64,000 nucleotides of DNA from Echinimonas agarilytica. GTDB taxonomy: Bacteria > Pseudomonadota > Gammaproteobacteria > Enterobacterales > Neiellaceae. Positions 31,828-39,478 of the stretch are shown here, one piece after another. Made by a program: the position numbers and the translations under genes. Numbering within the stretch: position 1 is the stretch's first letter; each line of letters starts with the position of its first letter. A model generated the notes under the pieces. It did no database searches. It had not been told where the DNA came from and saw nothing but the letters and a program-made list of their open reading frames with translations. The DNA is taken from positions 248,001-312,000 of the forward strand of contig NZ_JAMQGP010000002.1 in assembly GCF_023703465.1 (NCBI RefSeq), given 5' to 3'.

Positions 31828-32361
31828 CTACCAATCCGTTAACGCTATTTTGTAATCGCGCTGGACGAGAACGCCTGCGCCAAATTGTTCAATCGAGAAG
31901 GGCATCTCCAAGTAGTTGTGGTCATGTTTCAGCTGAACCAGCCAATCATGGCGACGACGCAGCATCTGAATAATTTCAGCATTGATCAACACTTTTGAGG
32001 CATCGCTTGATGCTGGGTAGTAACACAAGCCAATGCAGTACTCAAAAGTCGCAAGTAGCCCCAGATCAAGCCAAGGAAACTGTACTGACTTAGAGCTTTG
32101 CTGTTGCGATGTGAGTAAATGTGCAAAGTGCTTTCCGTAACGATTAATGTCCCAGTCTGATGTGGGGAAGTGCTCTGAATAGACTTTGCACAAAGCTAAA
32201 AAAATAGGTGGGCTGAGAATGTATTGGGTAGTGGCAAAAATCGACTTTAATGCTGCGATATGCGCTCCGGCATAATTGGCTTGATATTGCTCAATGCTGC
32301 TATCGTTGGAATTCAGCAAATGCTCAAAATCATGGATCGATTGTTCATATCTTAAATCCAT
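31828..32361 (-). CDS. bufC: DUF2063 protein, bufferin maturation partner (BufC-like)
   Basis: The protein is 177 residues. The N-terminal segment (QANYAGAHIAALKSIFATTQ, about 28-47) has the DUF2063 pattern in which a Tyr/Asn-rich helix precedes a helical bundle; PWLDLGLLATFEYCI (about 95-109) matches the second conserved block. DUF2063 proteins form a complex with DUF692 (MNIO) enzymes and bring the precursor peptide to them. The start overlaps the bufB stop by ten bases. The sequence is divergent, so the match rests on both pattern and position. Confidence 0.78.
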   Translation of the reverse strand: MDLRYEQSIHDFEHLLNSNDSSIEQYQANYAGAHIAALKSIFATTQYILSPPIFLALCKVYSEHFPTSDWDINRYGKHFAHLLTSQQQSSKSVQFPWLDLGLLATFEYCIGLCYYPASSDASKVLINAEIIQMLRRRHDWLVQLKHDHNYLEMPFSIEQFGAGVLVQRDYKIALTDW

Positions 32362-33197
32362 ATCGCTGCCTCATGCGTGTTAAGGAAAGTCTGCGCTTTA
32401 AGGCGTTCGCCCTGAAGCACATCAAAACCTGGTAGTTGATTGTCCCATTCAATTAACACCGGAACATTTGGAAATTGAATCAAGGTTTCTTCAAATAGGC
32501 GCCAAACATGCGGACTGATAGGACCTGCATGGGAATCAATCAACTTACCGTTACTTGATGTATAGCCAGCCAGGTGAATTTCGCCAACAATATCAGGCGA
32601 AATTGCAGCCAATAGCTCAGCAATGGATTCATGATGATTATGTTGGTTGACGTAAGCGTTATTTAAATCTAGCAAAATACCGCAACCACAAAGCTCGACC
32701 AAGGCCATTAAAAACTCGCCCTCAGACAGCTGGCTTTCGGTGTACCTGTAATAGCGCGATACATTCTCGATGAGAAGTTGTTGGCCTAGAGCCTGTTGAG
32801 CTTGATCGATCCGATGCGCCATATGAATCACTGCTTCCTCGGTAAAAGGAATCGGCATTAGGTCATGCTGTTGTTTGTTCGAAAAGGCAGTGAAGCAAGC
32901 ATGTTCAGAAATAAGGCATGGTTTGACCTTCTGACACAAGCGTTTCAGCGCGCAGAGATAGCCCTGATCAAGTGGGGCAAGGCCGCCCAAGTTTAAACTC
33001 ACACCATGTAAACTCAGAGGGTATTGTTCTGCAATGATAAGTAATAAACGTTGTGCGGGCCCAGCGGTCATAAAATTACAACTATGCGCCTCAAACCAAG
33101 GAACATCGGGTTGTTGAGTGAGCACATGATGCAGGTGCGGAGTGCGTAACCCCAGACCTACTCCATGTGGCCCAAAACGTTGAGTATGCAAGTTCAT
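32352..33197 (-). CDS. bufB: MNIO-family (DUF692) oxidative RiPP maturase, BufB-like
   Basis: MNIO enzymes use two or three iron ions and oxygen to convert cysteines of a precursor into heterocycles. In 281 residues the TIM-barrel metal ligands can be placed: H64 (SLHGVSL), E98/H99 (ISEHA), E144 (LIENVS), D177 (LLDLNN), H188/H189, H208 (EIHLAG), D221 and H223 (LIDSHAG), and E250 (LIEWD). The ATG at 33197 is chosen because a longer frame to 33323 would run into bufA, and because MNLHTQRFGPHGVGLGLR aligns with the family start. It follows bufA by 13 bases. Confidence 0.9.
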   Translation of the reverse strand: MNLHTQRFGPHGVGLGLRTPHLHHVLTQQPDVPWFEAHSCNFMTAGPAQRLLLIIAEQYPLSLHGVSLNLGGLAPLDQGYLCALKRLCQKVKPCLISEHACFTAFSNKQQHDLMPIPFTEEAVIHMAHRIDQAQQALGQQLLIENVSRYYRYTESQLSEGEFLMALVELCGCGILLDLNNAYVNQHNHHESIAELLAAISPDIVGEIHLAGYTSSNGKLIDSHAGPISPHVWRLFEETLIQFPNVPVLIEWDNQLPGFDVLQGERLKAQTFLNTHEAAIWI

Positions 33198-33210
33198 TGA
33201 TTGCTCAATG

Positions 33211-33483
33211 TTACTTTGCGGGCTTAATCGCGACGACAGAGCCGCCGGTAATCTTGTTGCAGGTACCTTTCGGAACATACACCCATTCCGTATCAAGGTT
33301 GTCTGCTTTCGCTTGCCCTGCACAACTATGTGAACCGTCTAGTGCGCCGCAATCGTTCATGCCTTGCTTGGCGATTCCTGCACATTTTTCCCATTTTTTG
33401 GGTGTGTCTGGTACAGCCATGGTTGGCGCTACCAAAACGGTTGAGGTGGCGAATACAGCGGACATCAGATAGGTGCTTTTCAT
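33211..33483 (-). CDS. bufA: Bufferin-type RiPP precursor (DUF2282), four cysteines
   Basis: The 90-residue product has a Sec signal peptide (about 1-23, ending PTMA) and a mature part with four cysteines: C34 (KCAG), C45 (DCGA), C54 (SCAG) and C75 (TCNK), in the spacing of the DUF2282 family, with the family ending WVYVPKGTCNKITGG. Bufferins are exported copper-binding RiPPs whose cysteines are modified by the MNIO enzyme encoded next door. The Shine-Dalgarno GGAG lies six bases before the ATG at 33483. It is the first gene of the buf operon proper and follows an extended dyad. Confidence 0.9.
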   Translation of the reverse strand: MKSTYLMSAVFATSTVLVAPTMAVPDTPKKWEKCAGIAKQGMNDCGALDGSHSCAGQAKADNLDTEWVYVPKGTCNKITGGSVVAIKPAK

Positions 33484-33498
33484 GAATATCTCCAGGTT

Positions 33499-33544
33499 AA
33501 ACGTCGCTATGAAAGGATTATTTCCTTCATAGTCAGAGACGTTT
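33499..33544 (-). promoter_or_regulatory. Leader dyad upstream of bufA
   Basis: AAACGTC (33499-33505) is inverted as GACGTTT (33538-33544). Inside it, CTATGAAAGGA (33507-33517) is nearly inverted as TCCTTCATAG (33523-33532). On the minus strand the 46-base dyad ends just before the bufA Shine-Dalgarno, so it may be a leader hairpin or an operator. I could not place an ECF promoter with confidence. Confidence 0.5.
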
Positions 33545-33596
33545 GATTCATGGATCTGATTGCATGTTTTTTCAGATAAAAGGTAAGGGTTTGTTA

Positions 33597-33986
33597 TTAA
33601 GGACGATTTATATTTTTTAGCTGCGCTAACTGTAAAATACCAAATGAACCTACCATTACTGCCACAAGTACGGTTGCTAGTATTCCCATAGAGCTAGTAA
33701 TACCAATTCCAAGTATTACCATAACCAAGCTCGCTAACACCCACAAAAAATCTCCCAGTGAAAAGTACCAAACCAACCATTCTTTGGGTTTAGATTGGCG
33801 AGCGCCCCAAATCAAGTGGAAGCCGTTTATCACCAAAATTCCGCCAACAGTCATCACCACAAGTGTTGGTAGTGTGCTGTGCTGGCTTAAAAATAGTCCT
33901 ACTTTCAATGGTGCAATAAGAAACAATACACCGAACACAATGCAACTGGTGGCGTTTAAATACATGACCTGTGGTAATGACAACAT
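33597..33986 (-). CDS. Four-helix membrane protein upstream of bufA
   Basis: The 129-residue protein is almost wholly hydrophobic, with helices at about 7-28, 38-58, 68-90 and 95-120 and a basic loop (GARQSKPKEW). It is on the same strand as bufA, with 113 bases between. Bufferin operons often carry a small four-helix DoxX-like protein (BufD); this one has the size and topology but no DoxX motif that I recognise. It could equally be an unrelated hypothetical membrane protein. Confidence 0.6.
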   Translation of the reverse strand: MLSLPQVMYLNATSCIVFGVLFLIAPLKVGLFLSQHSTLPTLVVMTVGGILVINGFHLIWGARQSKPKEWLVWYFSLGDFLWVLASLVMVILGIGITSSMGILATVLVAVMVGSFGILQLAQLKNINRP

Positions 33987-34037
33987 TCACTTGATTCCTT
34001 GTTCAGTCATAGGTGGGTGCAACAATTCCAGTGAGCA

Positions 34038-34574
34038 TTAAAAGCTGGAGTTAGGCTGCTTTAAAAATTCAATTTCTTCGGGAGTTGATTCTCGCCTGAG
34101 TATTTTATTGCGATGAGGGTAGCGGCCAAAGCGTTCGATAATTTGACGATGCTGAAGCTCAAATTCGAGAGTTGATTCGATGCCGTTGCGCTCAAATAGT
34201 TCGACCGCGATATCATGAATTTCAAGTGATTCACTATGCATGAAAGGCATGTAGAGAAACGATCGCTGAACAGGGCATAGTGATTGTTCTATCCCTTGTG
34301 TAATGGCTTCTTGGCTCAAAGCCAACGCAAGTGAGTCTTGAGTAAATGCCTGTGGTTGGTCTCTAAACATGTTACGAGAGAATTGATCTAAAACGATAAT
34401 TTCTGCGAGTCGCCCTTCTGGTTGCTTGCGCCACCGGAATAGAGCGCAGTGAATGGCTGCATTGTGCAAGTGCCCAAATCTTAGGCGTATGCTTTGATCG
34501 AAAGCGGGATCTTTTCCCCACCATTGATTTGGCCCCGTTTCATCAAACCAAAATTCGATAATATCTGAGTGCAT
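34038..34574 (-). CDS. DUF924 family protein
   Basis: The 178-residue cytoplasmic protein has the DUF924 signatures EFWFDETGPNQWWGKDPAFD at the N-terminus, LAEIIVLDQFSRNMFRDQPQ in the middle and FLYMPFMHSESLEIHD. These proteins are all-helical with a TPR-like fold; the biochemical role is unknown. The ATG at 34574 has GGAG six bases upstream; an in-frame ATG four codons further out lacks this. Confidence 0.88.
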   Translation of the reverse strand: MHSDIIEFWFDETGPNQWWGKDPAFDQSIRLRFGHLHNAAIHCALFRWRKQPEGRLAEIIVLDQFSRNMFRDQPQAFTQDSLALALSQEAITQGIEQSLCPVQRSFLYMPFMHSESLEIHDIAVELFERNGIESTLEFELQHRQIIERFGRYPHRNKILRRESTPEEIEFLKQPNSSF

Positions 34575-34731
34575 GAGGGGCTCCATTACGGCTGTGGCTC
34601 ACAGCCTTGAAGACTAGCACTAGATCGGAAATTATCGAGTGACTGGTTATCGTCGAGTGTGATGAGTTTCAATAGAGGTTGGCCATCGGCTTGGGTACAA
34701 TGCGGGGAATTTATGTCACGAGAACAAGAGC

Positions 34732-35163
34732 ATGGCTAGAAATAAACCGAGAAAAACCGCAAAAGGCTCCACCGGCAAAAACAAAAATTTAAGCCAAGAT
34801 TACATGGCCAAATATGGCAATAAAGCCGGTGTGTTAGAAACTAACTCAGGGCTGATGTACCGCATTATCGATGACGCAGAAGGCGCAAGCCCGACGGAGT
34901 TTGACAAGGTTAAATTGCATCAACGCATTTGGTTAGCCGACGGCAGCGTCATTGACGATACCTACAAATCGGGCTTTGCTGAAGAGTTTTCTGTATCTGA
35001 AGCCATTGAAGGTTTGCAAGAAGGCTTGCAAATGATGCCCTTAGGTGCGCGTTATGAATTCGTCATTCCAGCTGAATTAGCATGGGGACGCAAAGGAAAT
35101 GGTAGCAAAATCGGCCCTAATGCGGTGATGATTATGGACGTTAGGTTACTCGAAATACGCTAG
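34732..35163 (+). CDS. FKBP-type peptidyl-prolyl isomerase
   Basis: The 143-residue protein has a basic tail (about 1-25, KPRKTAKGSTGKNKNL) followed by one FKBP-like domain. LHQRIWLADGSVIDDTY, VSEAIEGLQEGLQMMPLGAR and FVIPAELAWG correspond to the family strands and the active-site helix. There is no signal peptide, so it is probably cytoplasmic. The basic tail may bind nucleic acid or ribosomes (inference). It stands alone on the + strand. Confidence 0.85.
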   Translation: MARNKPRKTAKGSTGKNKNLSQDYMAKYGNKAGVLETNSGLMYRIIDDAEGASPTEFDKVKLHQRIWLADGSVIDDTYKSGFAEEFSVSEAIEGLQEGLQMMPLGARYEFVIPAELAWGRKGNGSKIGPNAVMIMDVRLLEIR

Positions 35164-35204
35164 TGTGATTGGTTCCAAACAAGGTGTTGCGCAAGGCGGA
35201 TGGT

Positions 35205-35795
35205 TTAACACTCCGAAAAGTCACTGCCGGTATATGGTTGGCGCGGATCTGATTCAACAATGCCGTTTGGCGTGAAAAAATACACAAAGCATTTTTGTGT
35301 GTCCGCATTGTAGCCGTTCGGATGAATTACAAAGCCACGGCCATCCACTTTAGTGGCGTAGCCATTGCCCGTGAACCACGGGCCACCCAATTCACGAACA
35401 CACCAAGTGTCTGCTTCACACAGGTTTTGATTGGACAGTTGAGTGTCTGAGAAGTTGACAATATGGATAAACGTATCGTTCCAGCGTGCATCAGGGTAGC
35501 CACCGCGAGTCCAAATTTGTTGGCCATTATTCAAGGTAAAGCGATTAGTGATTGCGTTATATTGTTGGGGACGCAGAATAATTTGCGAACTGACCATGTC
35601 GGATGCAGCATCTAGCGAGCCGCGCATGCCCTGCATGACACTCTCATTGGCGCTATTGGACAAGTTGATAAAACGAGGAAATGCAGTGACCGCAAGAATA
35701 CCTAAAATCACGATGACCACAACCAGTTCAATTAAGGTAAAGCCGTGTTGTGAGGTTTGCGAACTGATAGGGGCAGCGCAGTAGTTCATTGACAT
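35205..35795 (-). CDS. MSHA-like type IV prepilin
   Basis: The 196-residue protein has a prepilin site: G18 followed by FTLIELVVVIVILGILAVTA, with E23 as the conserved glutamate. After the helix, FPRFINLSNSANESVMQGM resembles MshA pilins. Four cysteines in the second half probably form disulfides. The 18-residue leader is longer than usual, though an ATG two codons in is also possible. No other pilus gene lies nearby, so it is an orphan here and needs a pilus machine encoded elsewhere. Confidence 0.85.
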   Translation of the reverse strand: MSMNYCAAPISSQTSQHGFTLIELVVVIVILGILAVTAFPRFINLSNSANESVMQGMRGSLDAASDMVSSQIILRPQQYNAITNRFTLNNGQQIWTRGGYPDARWNDTFIHIVNFSDTQLSNQNLCEADTWCVRELGGPWFTGNGYATKVDGRGFVIHPNGYNADTQKCFVYFFTPNGIVESDPRQPYTGSDFSEC

Positions 35796-35972
35796 TAGCC
35801 ATTGTTTTTAGTGGACGACCTTCAATATAAATGTGGCCGGTGAGAATTGACCAGATTTCATCGCGACAAATTAGCGGACTACGCCATGATTTGTGATCAA
35901 AAGTTGCTATGATTCACACTCAATTGTTGCTTGAAAGTTCATCACTGAAGTTTGAAAACTCGGAGAAATAAG

Positions 35973-36215
35973 ATGATTCAATGTTGCAGCTGTGCCGATG
36001 AAGCCAAGTACATTGTAGTGAACGGTAGCCACGACATCGTCGGTGACGTGTATTGTGCCGAGCATGCGTTCGAAGACGCGCGTGAGAAATGTCCAGGCTG
36101 TGATGATTATGCGCTTGAAGTGTATGACGACAAAACTGGAGACATCTTAAAATTCTTACCTGTCTATCAGTTGGGTTGTTTGGATGGCAATGGGTATTGC
36201 TCAGATCACCCCTAA
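35973..36215 (+). CDS. Small cysteine-rich protein, unknown function
   Basis: The 80-residue protein has eight cysteines and two nearby histidines arranged as possible zinc ligands: C4, C5, C7, C28, H31, C40, C43, C69, C76 and H79 (CCSC, CAEH, CPGC, CSDH). It is acidic and has no signal peptide or membrane helix. I do not recognise the family. The ATG at 35973 has GGAG seven bases upstream, which favours this frame over the overlapping minus-strand frame of 125 codons and over a TTG seven codons earlier. Confidence 0.65.
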   Translation: MIQCCSCADEAKYIVVNGSHDIVGDVYCAEHAFEDAREKCPGCDDYALEVYDDKTGDILKFLPVYQLGCLDGNGYCSDHP

Positions 36216-36450
36216 AACTTAAGTCGTCTTTTGTTGAAGTGAAGTGATTTAAAGATAGTGGTAGAGGCCCAGTATGCATGGAGGCATTGGAGGACATTTA
36301 GCCTGCGCATCACGTATGGTGAACCTCAGTTTCTATGAGCATCACATTGCTTTAAATGGGGCTTTGTTCCTCAACGTTTGAATAAGTGTGAGGTTGAAAA
36401 TGTCGCGAGGCATGTTCGCCACAGAAAATAACTTAAAATAAGTTTTAAAT

Positions 36451-36471
36451 TTATCAGTAATATACTGATAA
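36451..36471. repeat. Perfect AT-rich dyad, possible operator or terminator
   Basis: TTATCAGTA (36451-36459) is exactly inverted as TACTGATAA (36463-36471) around a three-base centre. It is followed on the + strand by TGTTGTTTTTTATT. It could be a weak terminator for the small Cys-rich gene or an operator of the GH43 gene 150 bases downstream. Confidence 0.5.
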
Positions 36472-36577
36472 TGTTGTTTTTTATTGCATTGATATAGCCA
36501 AAAAAACCTTACGGTTTTTGGATTGAGCTACGCCTCATTTTTAAAATTTCATAAATTAAAGCCCTCCCTAAATTACA

Positions 36578-36583
36578 TATAAT
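36578..36583 (+). promoter_or_regulatory. Probable -10 box of the GH43 gene
   Basis: A consensus TATAAT lies 38 bases before the GH43 start. The bases at the -35 spacing (ATTAAA, 36555-36560) are a poor match, so an activator may be needed. Confidence 0.4.
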
Positions 36584-36620
36584 CGTTGACGATTTATTTA
36601 ATTGAAGGCTCCTTGTTGTG

Positions 36621-38147
36621 ATGATTAAAAAAACGGCACTAGCGGCAGCAGTACTGAGTGTGGCTTTAGTCGCGCCAGCAATCGCTAAGAAAAATTCGAA
36701 TACCGAACCATACCCATATGGCAACCCTGTTGTGACAAATATGTATACCGCAGATGCTGCGCCGAAGGTGATGCCCGACGGTCGAGTTTGGATGGTGACA
36801 TCAGTCGACCACGAAGACAAAAGGGGCTATCACAACATGGAAGCCCTACACATGTTCTCAACGGCAGACATGAAGAACTGGGTTGATCATGGCACCGTGT
36901 TGCATACCCGAGACATGCCTCAAGGAGAAGATGAAGATTGGGCCATTTGGGCTCCGGACATGATTTATCGTAACGGTACTTACTATATCTATTACCCCAT
37001 GCGGAATGTGTTGGAAGTCAGCAAAGGCCATAAAGGTAAAGATCGCAAGATCGACCGCTATGTTGCTGTGGCGGAAAGTGACCGTCCAGATGGCGGCTTT
37101 GAAGTGACAGTTGACCGTATGGCTGGCGTTCCAATTGCGGGACTTGATCCGTCGGTATTTATTGATGATGACGGGAAAGCTTACCTTTACTACAACCGAG
37201 CATTAATGGGCGTTCTGAATGAAGATATGCGCGATTTAGACGGCAAACCATTCACGCTTAATTACGGTGCCAAGAACTTCATGGAAGCTGCTTGGATGCA
37301 CAAGCGCGGTGGCAAGTATTACTACAATTACCACACCAAATATGACCGTCATGTGGATAAAAACAACCCTGATGATCCAAAACGTAAACTCTCGTTACTG
37401 GATTATTCCATGGGAGACTCTGCAACAGGGCCGTTGGAATACATGGGTGTGATTAACCATGAGTTGGGCTACGGCGTAGACACTTCGAATGGTCCTACAT
37501 ATCCGGGTAAAGACTATGTGCCATGGCGTTTAAATCAGTCGAACCACGGCGCAGTAATTGAGTTTCATGGCCAAGAGTATTTCTTCTATCACACGTCAGC
37601 ATTGTCTTCATGGCGTCAAGATAGCTTTAAAGCTGAAGGTACTTGGACGCAGCGCAGCGTGTGTGTGGACTACTTAAACTACAACGATGACGGTACCGCA
37701 ATTCCGGTTCAACAAACGCTTGAAGGTGTGGCTGCGGTTACCATTGATCAGCCGTTCAGCATCAAACCTGAACTGCCTGCGAAGGGGAAAGGCTTTCGTG
37801 TGAACAACGGCTCTGTAACAGCAAAAGATGGTGCAGTTATTGAGCTGACAGACATGGATTTTGGCACGGGTTATTACTATTTCGGTATGACGGTTGAGCA
37901 AACGACACCCAATGGTCATATTGAAGTACGCCGCGATAGCCCAGACGGCATGTTGATGGGCACATTGTTATTACGTGATCACAGCATGAAGATTAACAAT
38001 GCACGCACAGAAACCTTCCTGCGCGAAGCGCATGGTAATGATCGCAAAGTTTACTTGGTGTTCCGTACCGAAGGGCAACAAGTGAAGGTGTCTGCGCCAG
38101 ATTTCTTTGCAGGTTCGCCAAAGCGCTTGCCGGGCGATCCGAAGTAA
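36621..38147 (+). CDS. Secreted glycoside hydrolase family 43 enzyme
   Basis: The 508-residue protein has a signal peptide (about 1-21, ending APAIA) and a five-bladed propeller GH43 domain. The probable catalytic base is the Asp of MYTADAAPKV (near 40), the pKa-setting Asp is in GLDPSVFIDDDGK (near 175), and the acid Glu is in FMEAAWMHKRGGKYYYNY (near 219). WAIWAPDMIYRNGTYYIYYP is the typical blade segment. The last 130 residues look like a beta-sandwich, perhaps carbohydrate-binding. Family members act on arabinose-, xylose- or galactose-containing glycans; the substrate here is not predictable. The ATG at 36621 is preferred to the GTG one codon earlier. It has no polysaccharide locus around it. 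Confidence 0.88.
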   Translation: MIKKTALAAAVLSVALVAPAIAKKNSNTEPYPYGNPVVTNMYTADAAPKVMPDGRVWMVTSVDHEDKRGYHNMEALHMFSTADMKNWVDHGTVLHTRDMPQGEDEDWAIWAPDMIYRNGTYYIYYPMRNVLEVSKGHKGKDRKIDRYVAVAESDRPDGGFEVTVDRMAGVPIAGLDPSVFIDDDGKAYLYYNRALMGVLNEDMRDLDGKPFTLNYGAKNFMEAAWMHKRGGKYYYNYHTKYDRHVDKNNPDDPKRKLSLLDYSMGDSATGPLEYMGVINHELGYGVDTSNGPTYPGKDYVPWRLNQSNHGAVIEFHGQEYFFYHTSALSSWRQDSFKAEGTWTQRSVCVDYLNYNDDGTAIPVQQTLEGVAAVTIDQPFSIKPELPAKGKGFRVNNGSVTAKDGAVIELTDMDFGTGYYYFGMTVEQTTPNGHIEVRRDSPDGMLMGTLLLRDHSMKINNARTETFLREAHGNDRKVYLVFRTEGQQVKVSAPDFFAGSPKRLPGDPK

Positions 38148-38178
38148 CCTGCTGAAGTTAATTAGTATATTTAAAATT

Positions 38179-38205
38179 AAAAGCCAGTCCTCGGACTGGC
38201 TTTTT
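38179..38205 (+). terminator. Terminator after the GH43 gene
   Basis: AAAAGCCAGTC (38179-38189) and GACTGGCTTTT (38194-38204) enclose a CTCG loop and end in a T-run. The A-run on the other side makes it usable for the convergent urea operon too, whose last gene ends at 38265. Confidence 0.85.
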
Positions 38206-38264
38206 GAATTTCAGCAAAGGCCCGCAGACTAACCGTAGCTGGCCTCACCGGTACGAAGAGTTAC

Positions 38265-38813
38265 TCAATGGGCTGCAGGGAGAGCTTGCTCGCTGCGGCG
38301 CTGAATCGTGCGGGCCAATACAAATGCCATAAGACATAGGCAGACACTGGACAGTGAGGTTCCTAGTCCGAACATCATGGCATTTCCGGTGACTTCAGAG
38401 CCGATGACAAAACCGTGAGTGGCACCAAATGTCAGCAGGCTCATGGCTGCAAGTGATGTCACAATCGCCTTTTTCTTCATGGCAAAAAACGTCAATGGCA
38501 GGGCTACTAGTGAGAACGAGACCACTAACTCTGCTGTCGAGTTGGCCGACAAAACATGGCCAAGCATAAAGCCCATAATGAGCGCTACGGCGGTCATCGC
38601 AATGATTCGAATACCCACTTTTGCGGCCAAAGAGCCCCCAATAACCCCTATCATTAGCATTGCAGCTAGGTGATCGATACCCGTGATTGGGTGCATGAAT
38701 CCGCTGAAGAAACTGCCTCCGCCAGCAAGATGATGCCCTGAATGGGCGAAAGCCGATGCTGCGAATACCGAAGAGAGCAGCGCGATGATCCGATTCCAAG
38801 TTATTAATTTCAT
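38265..38813 (-). CDS. hupE: HupE/UreJ-family membrane protein, probable nickel importer
   Basis: The 182-residue protein has a signal-like first helix (to about 23) and some six membrane helices. The family motif HPITGIDHL (H41, D47, H48) is thought to bind nickel, and an additional His cluster HSGHHL (24-29) precedes it. It is the last gene of the urease cluster, 15 bases after ureG, which supports nickel supply for urease rather than for hydrogenase. Confidence 0.88.
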   Translation of the reverse strand: MKLITWNRIIALLSSVFAASAFAHSGHHLAGGGSFFSGFMHPITGIDHLAAMLMIGVIGGSLAAKVGIRIIAMTAVALIMGFMLGHVLSANSTAELVVSFSLVALPLTFFAMKKKAIVTSLAAMSLLTFGATHGFVIGSEVTGNAMMFGLGTSLSSVCLCLMAFVLARTIQRRSEQALPAAH

Positions 38814-38828
38814 GTTGTTTTCCTTTGC

Positions 38829-39476
38829 TTACGCGGTCACTTCAAGTTTGTCTAGGTTCACTGGTTTTTGCGAGAGCATGCCTTGCTCTATGATGAATTG
38901 AATGATTTCTGCCACACCGTCACCACGCATTAAATTGGTAAATACAAATGGGCGCTCTTTGCGCATTTTTTTGGCGTCTCTGTCCATCACTTCAAGTGAT
39001 GCGTTTACCATGGGCGCTAAGTCGGTTTTGTTGATGATGAGCAAATCAGATTTGGTAATGCCGGGGCCGCCTTTGCGAGGGATCTTGTCGCCTGCGCACA
39101 CATCAATCACATACAAGGTTAAGTCCGACAGTTCAGGGCTGAATGTTGCACTGAGATTGTCGCCACCACTTTCCACCAATACCATTTCTAACTCAGAATG
39201 GCGTTGTTGAAGTTCGTCAATGGCGGCAAGGTTCATCGAGGCATCTTCTCGAATAGCCGTGTGCGGACAACCACCTGTTTCGACGCCAAGTATACGGTCG
39301 GATTCAAGTGCTTCATGGCGGAGCAAAAATTCGGCATCTTCGCGGGTATAGATGTCGTTTGTTACCACGGCAATGTTGTAGTGCTCGCGCATTGCCGAGC
39401 AAAGTTGACGAAGCAATGCCGTTTTCCCCGAACCGACGGGGCCACCGACGCCGACGCGTAAACATTGAGTGCTCAT
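38829..39476 (-). CDS. ureG: Urease accessory GTPase UreG
   Basis: UreG is the SIMIBI GTPase that carries nickel to apo-urease with UreD and UreF. The P-loop GPVGSGKT is at residues 12-19. The metal-binding CPH motif lies in [15 protein letters not shown], and the specificity motif is IINKTDLAP. The 215-residue length is usual. It begins two bases after ureF. Confidence 0.96.
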   Translation of the reverse strand: MSTQCLRVGVGGPVGSGKTALLRQLCSAMREHYNIAVVTNDIYTREDAEFLLRHEALESDRILGVETGGCPHTAIREDASMNLAAIDELQQRHSELEMVLVESGGDNLSATFSPELSDLTLYVIDVCAGDKIPRKGGPGITKSDLLIINKTDLAPMVNASLEVMDRDAKKMRKERPFVFTNLMRGDGVAEIIQFIIEQGMLSQKPVNLDKLEVTA

Positions 39477-39478
39477 AA

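Larger units (their letters stand above)
36216..36620. other. Non-coding stretch before the GH43 gene
   Basis: No convincing gene is present. It contains a perfect AT-rich dyad (36451-36471), a second hairpin in which AAAAACC pairs with GGTTTTT (about 36499-36520) and has a T-run on the minus strand, and a TATAAT hexamer at 36578-36583. The AT content is higher than in the flanking genes. Confidence 0.6.

Noticed and set aside
33198-33323. Longer bufB frame overlapping bufA
   Set aside because: It would read through the 3' half of bufA in another frame. The family N-terminus begins at the ATG at 33197.
35920-36297. Minus-strand frame of 125 codons over the small Cys-rich gene
   Set aside because: No ribosome binding site or family pattern was seen. 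The + strand frame has GGAG and regularly spaced metal-ligand residues.
38395-38799. Second minus-strand frame of 134 codons inside hupE
   Set aside because: It is a shadow of hupE in another frame; hupE has the signal helix and the HPITGIDHL motif.
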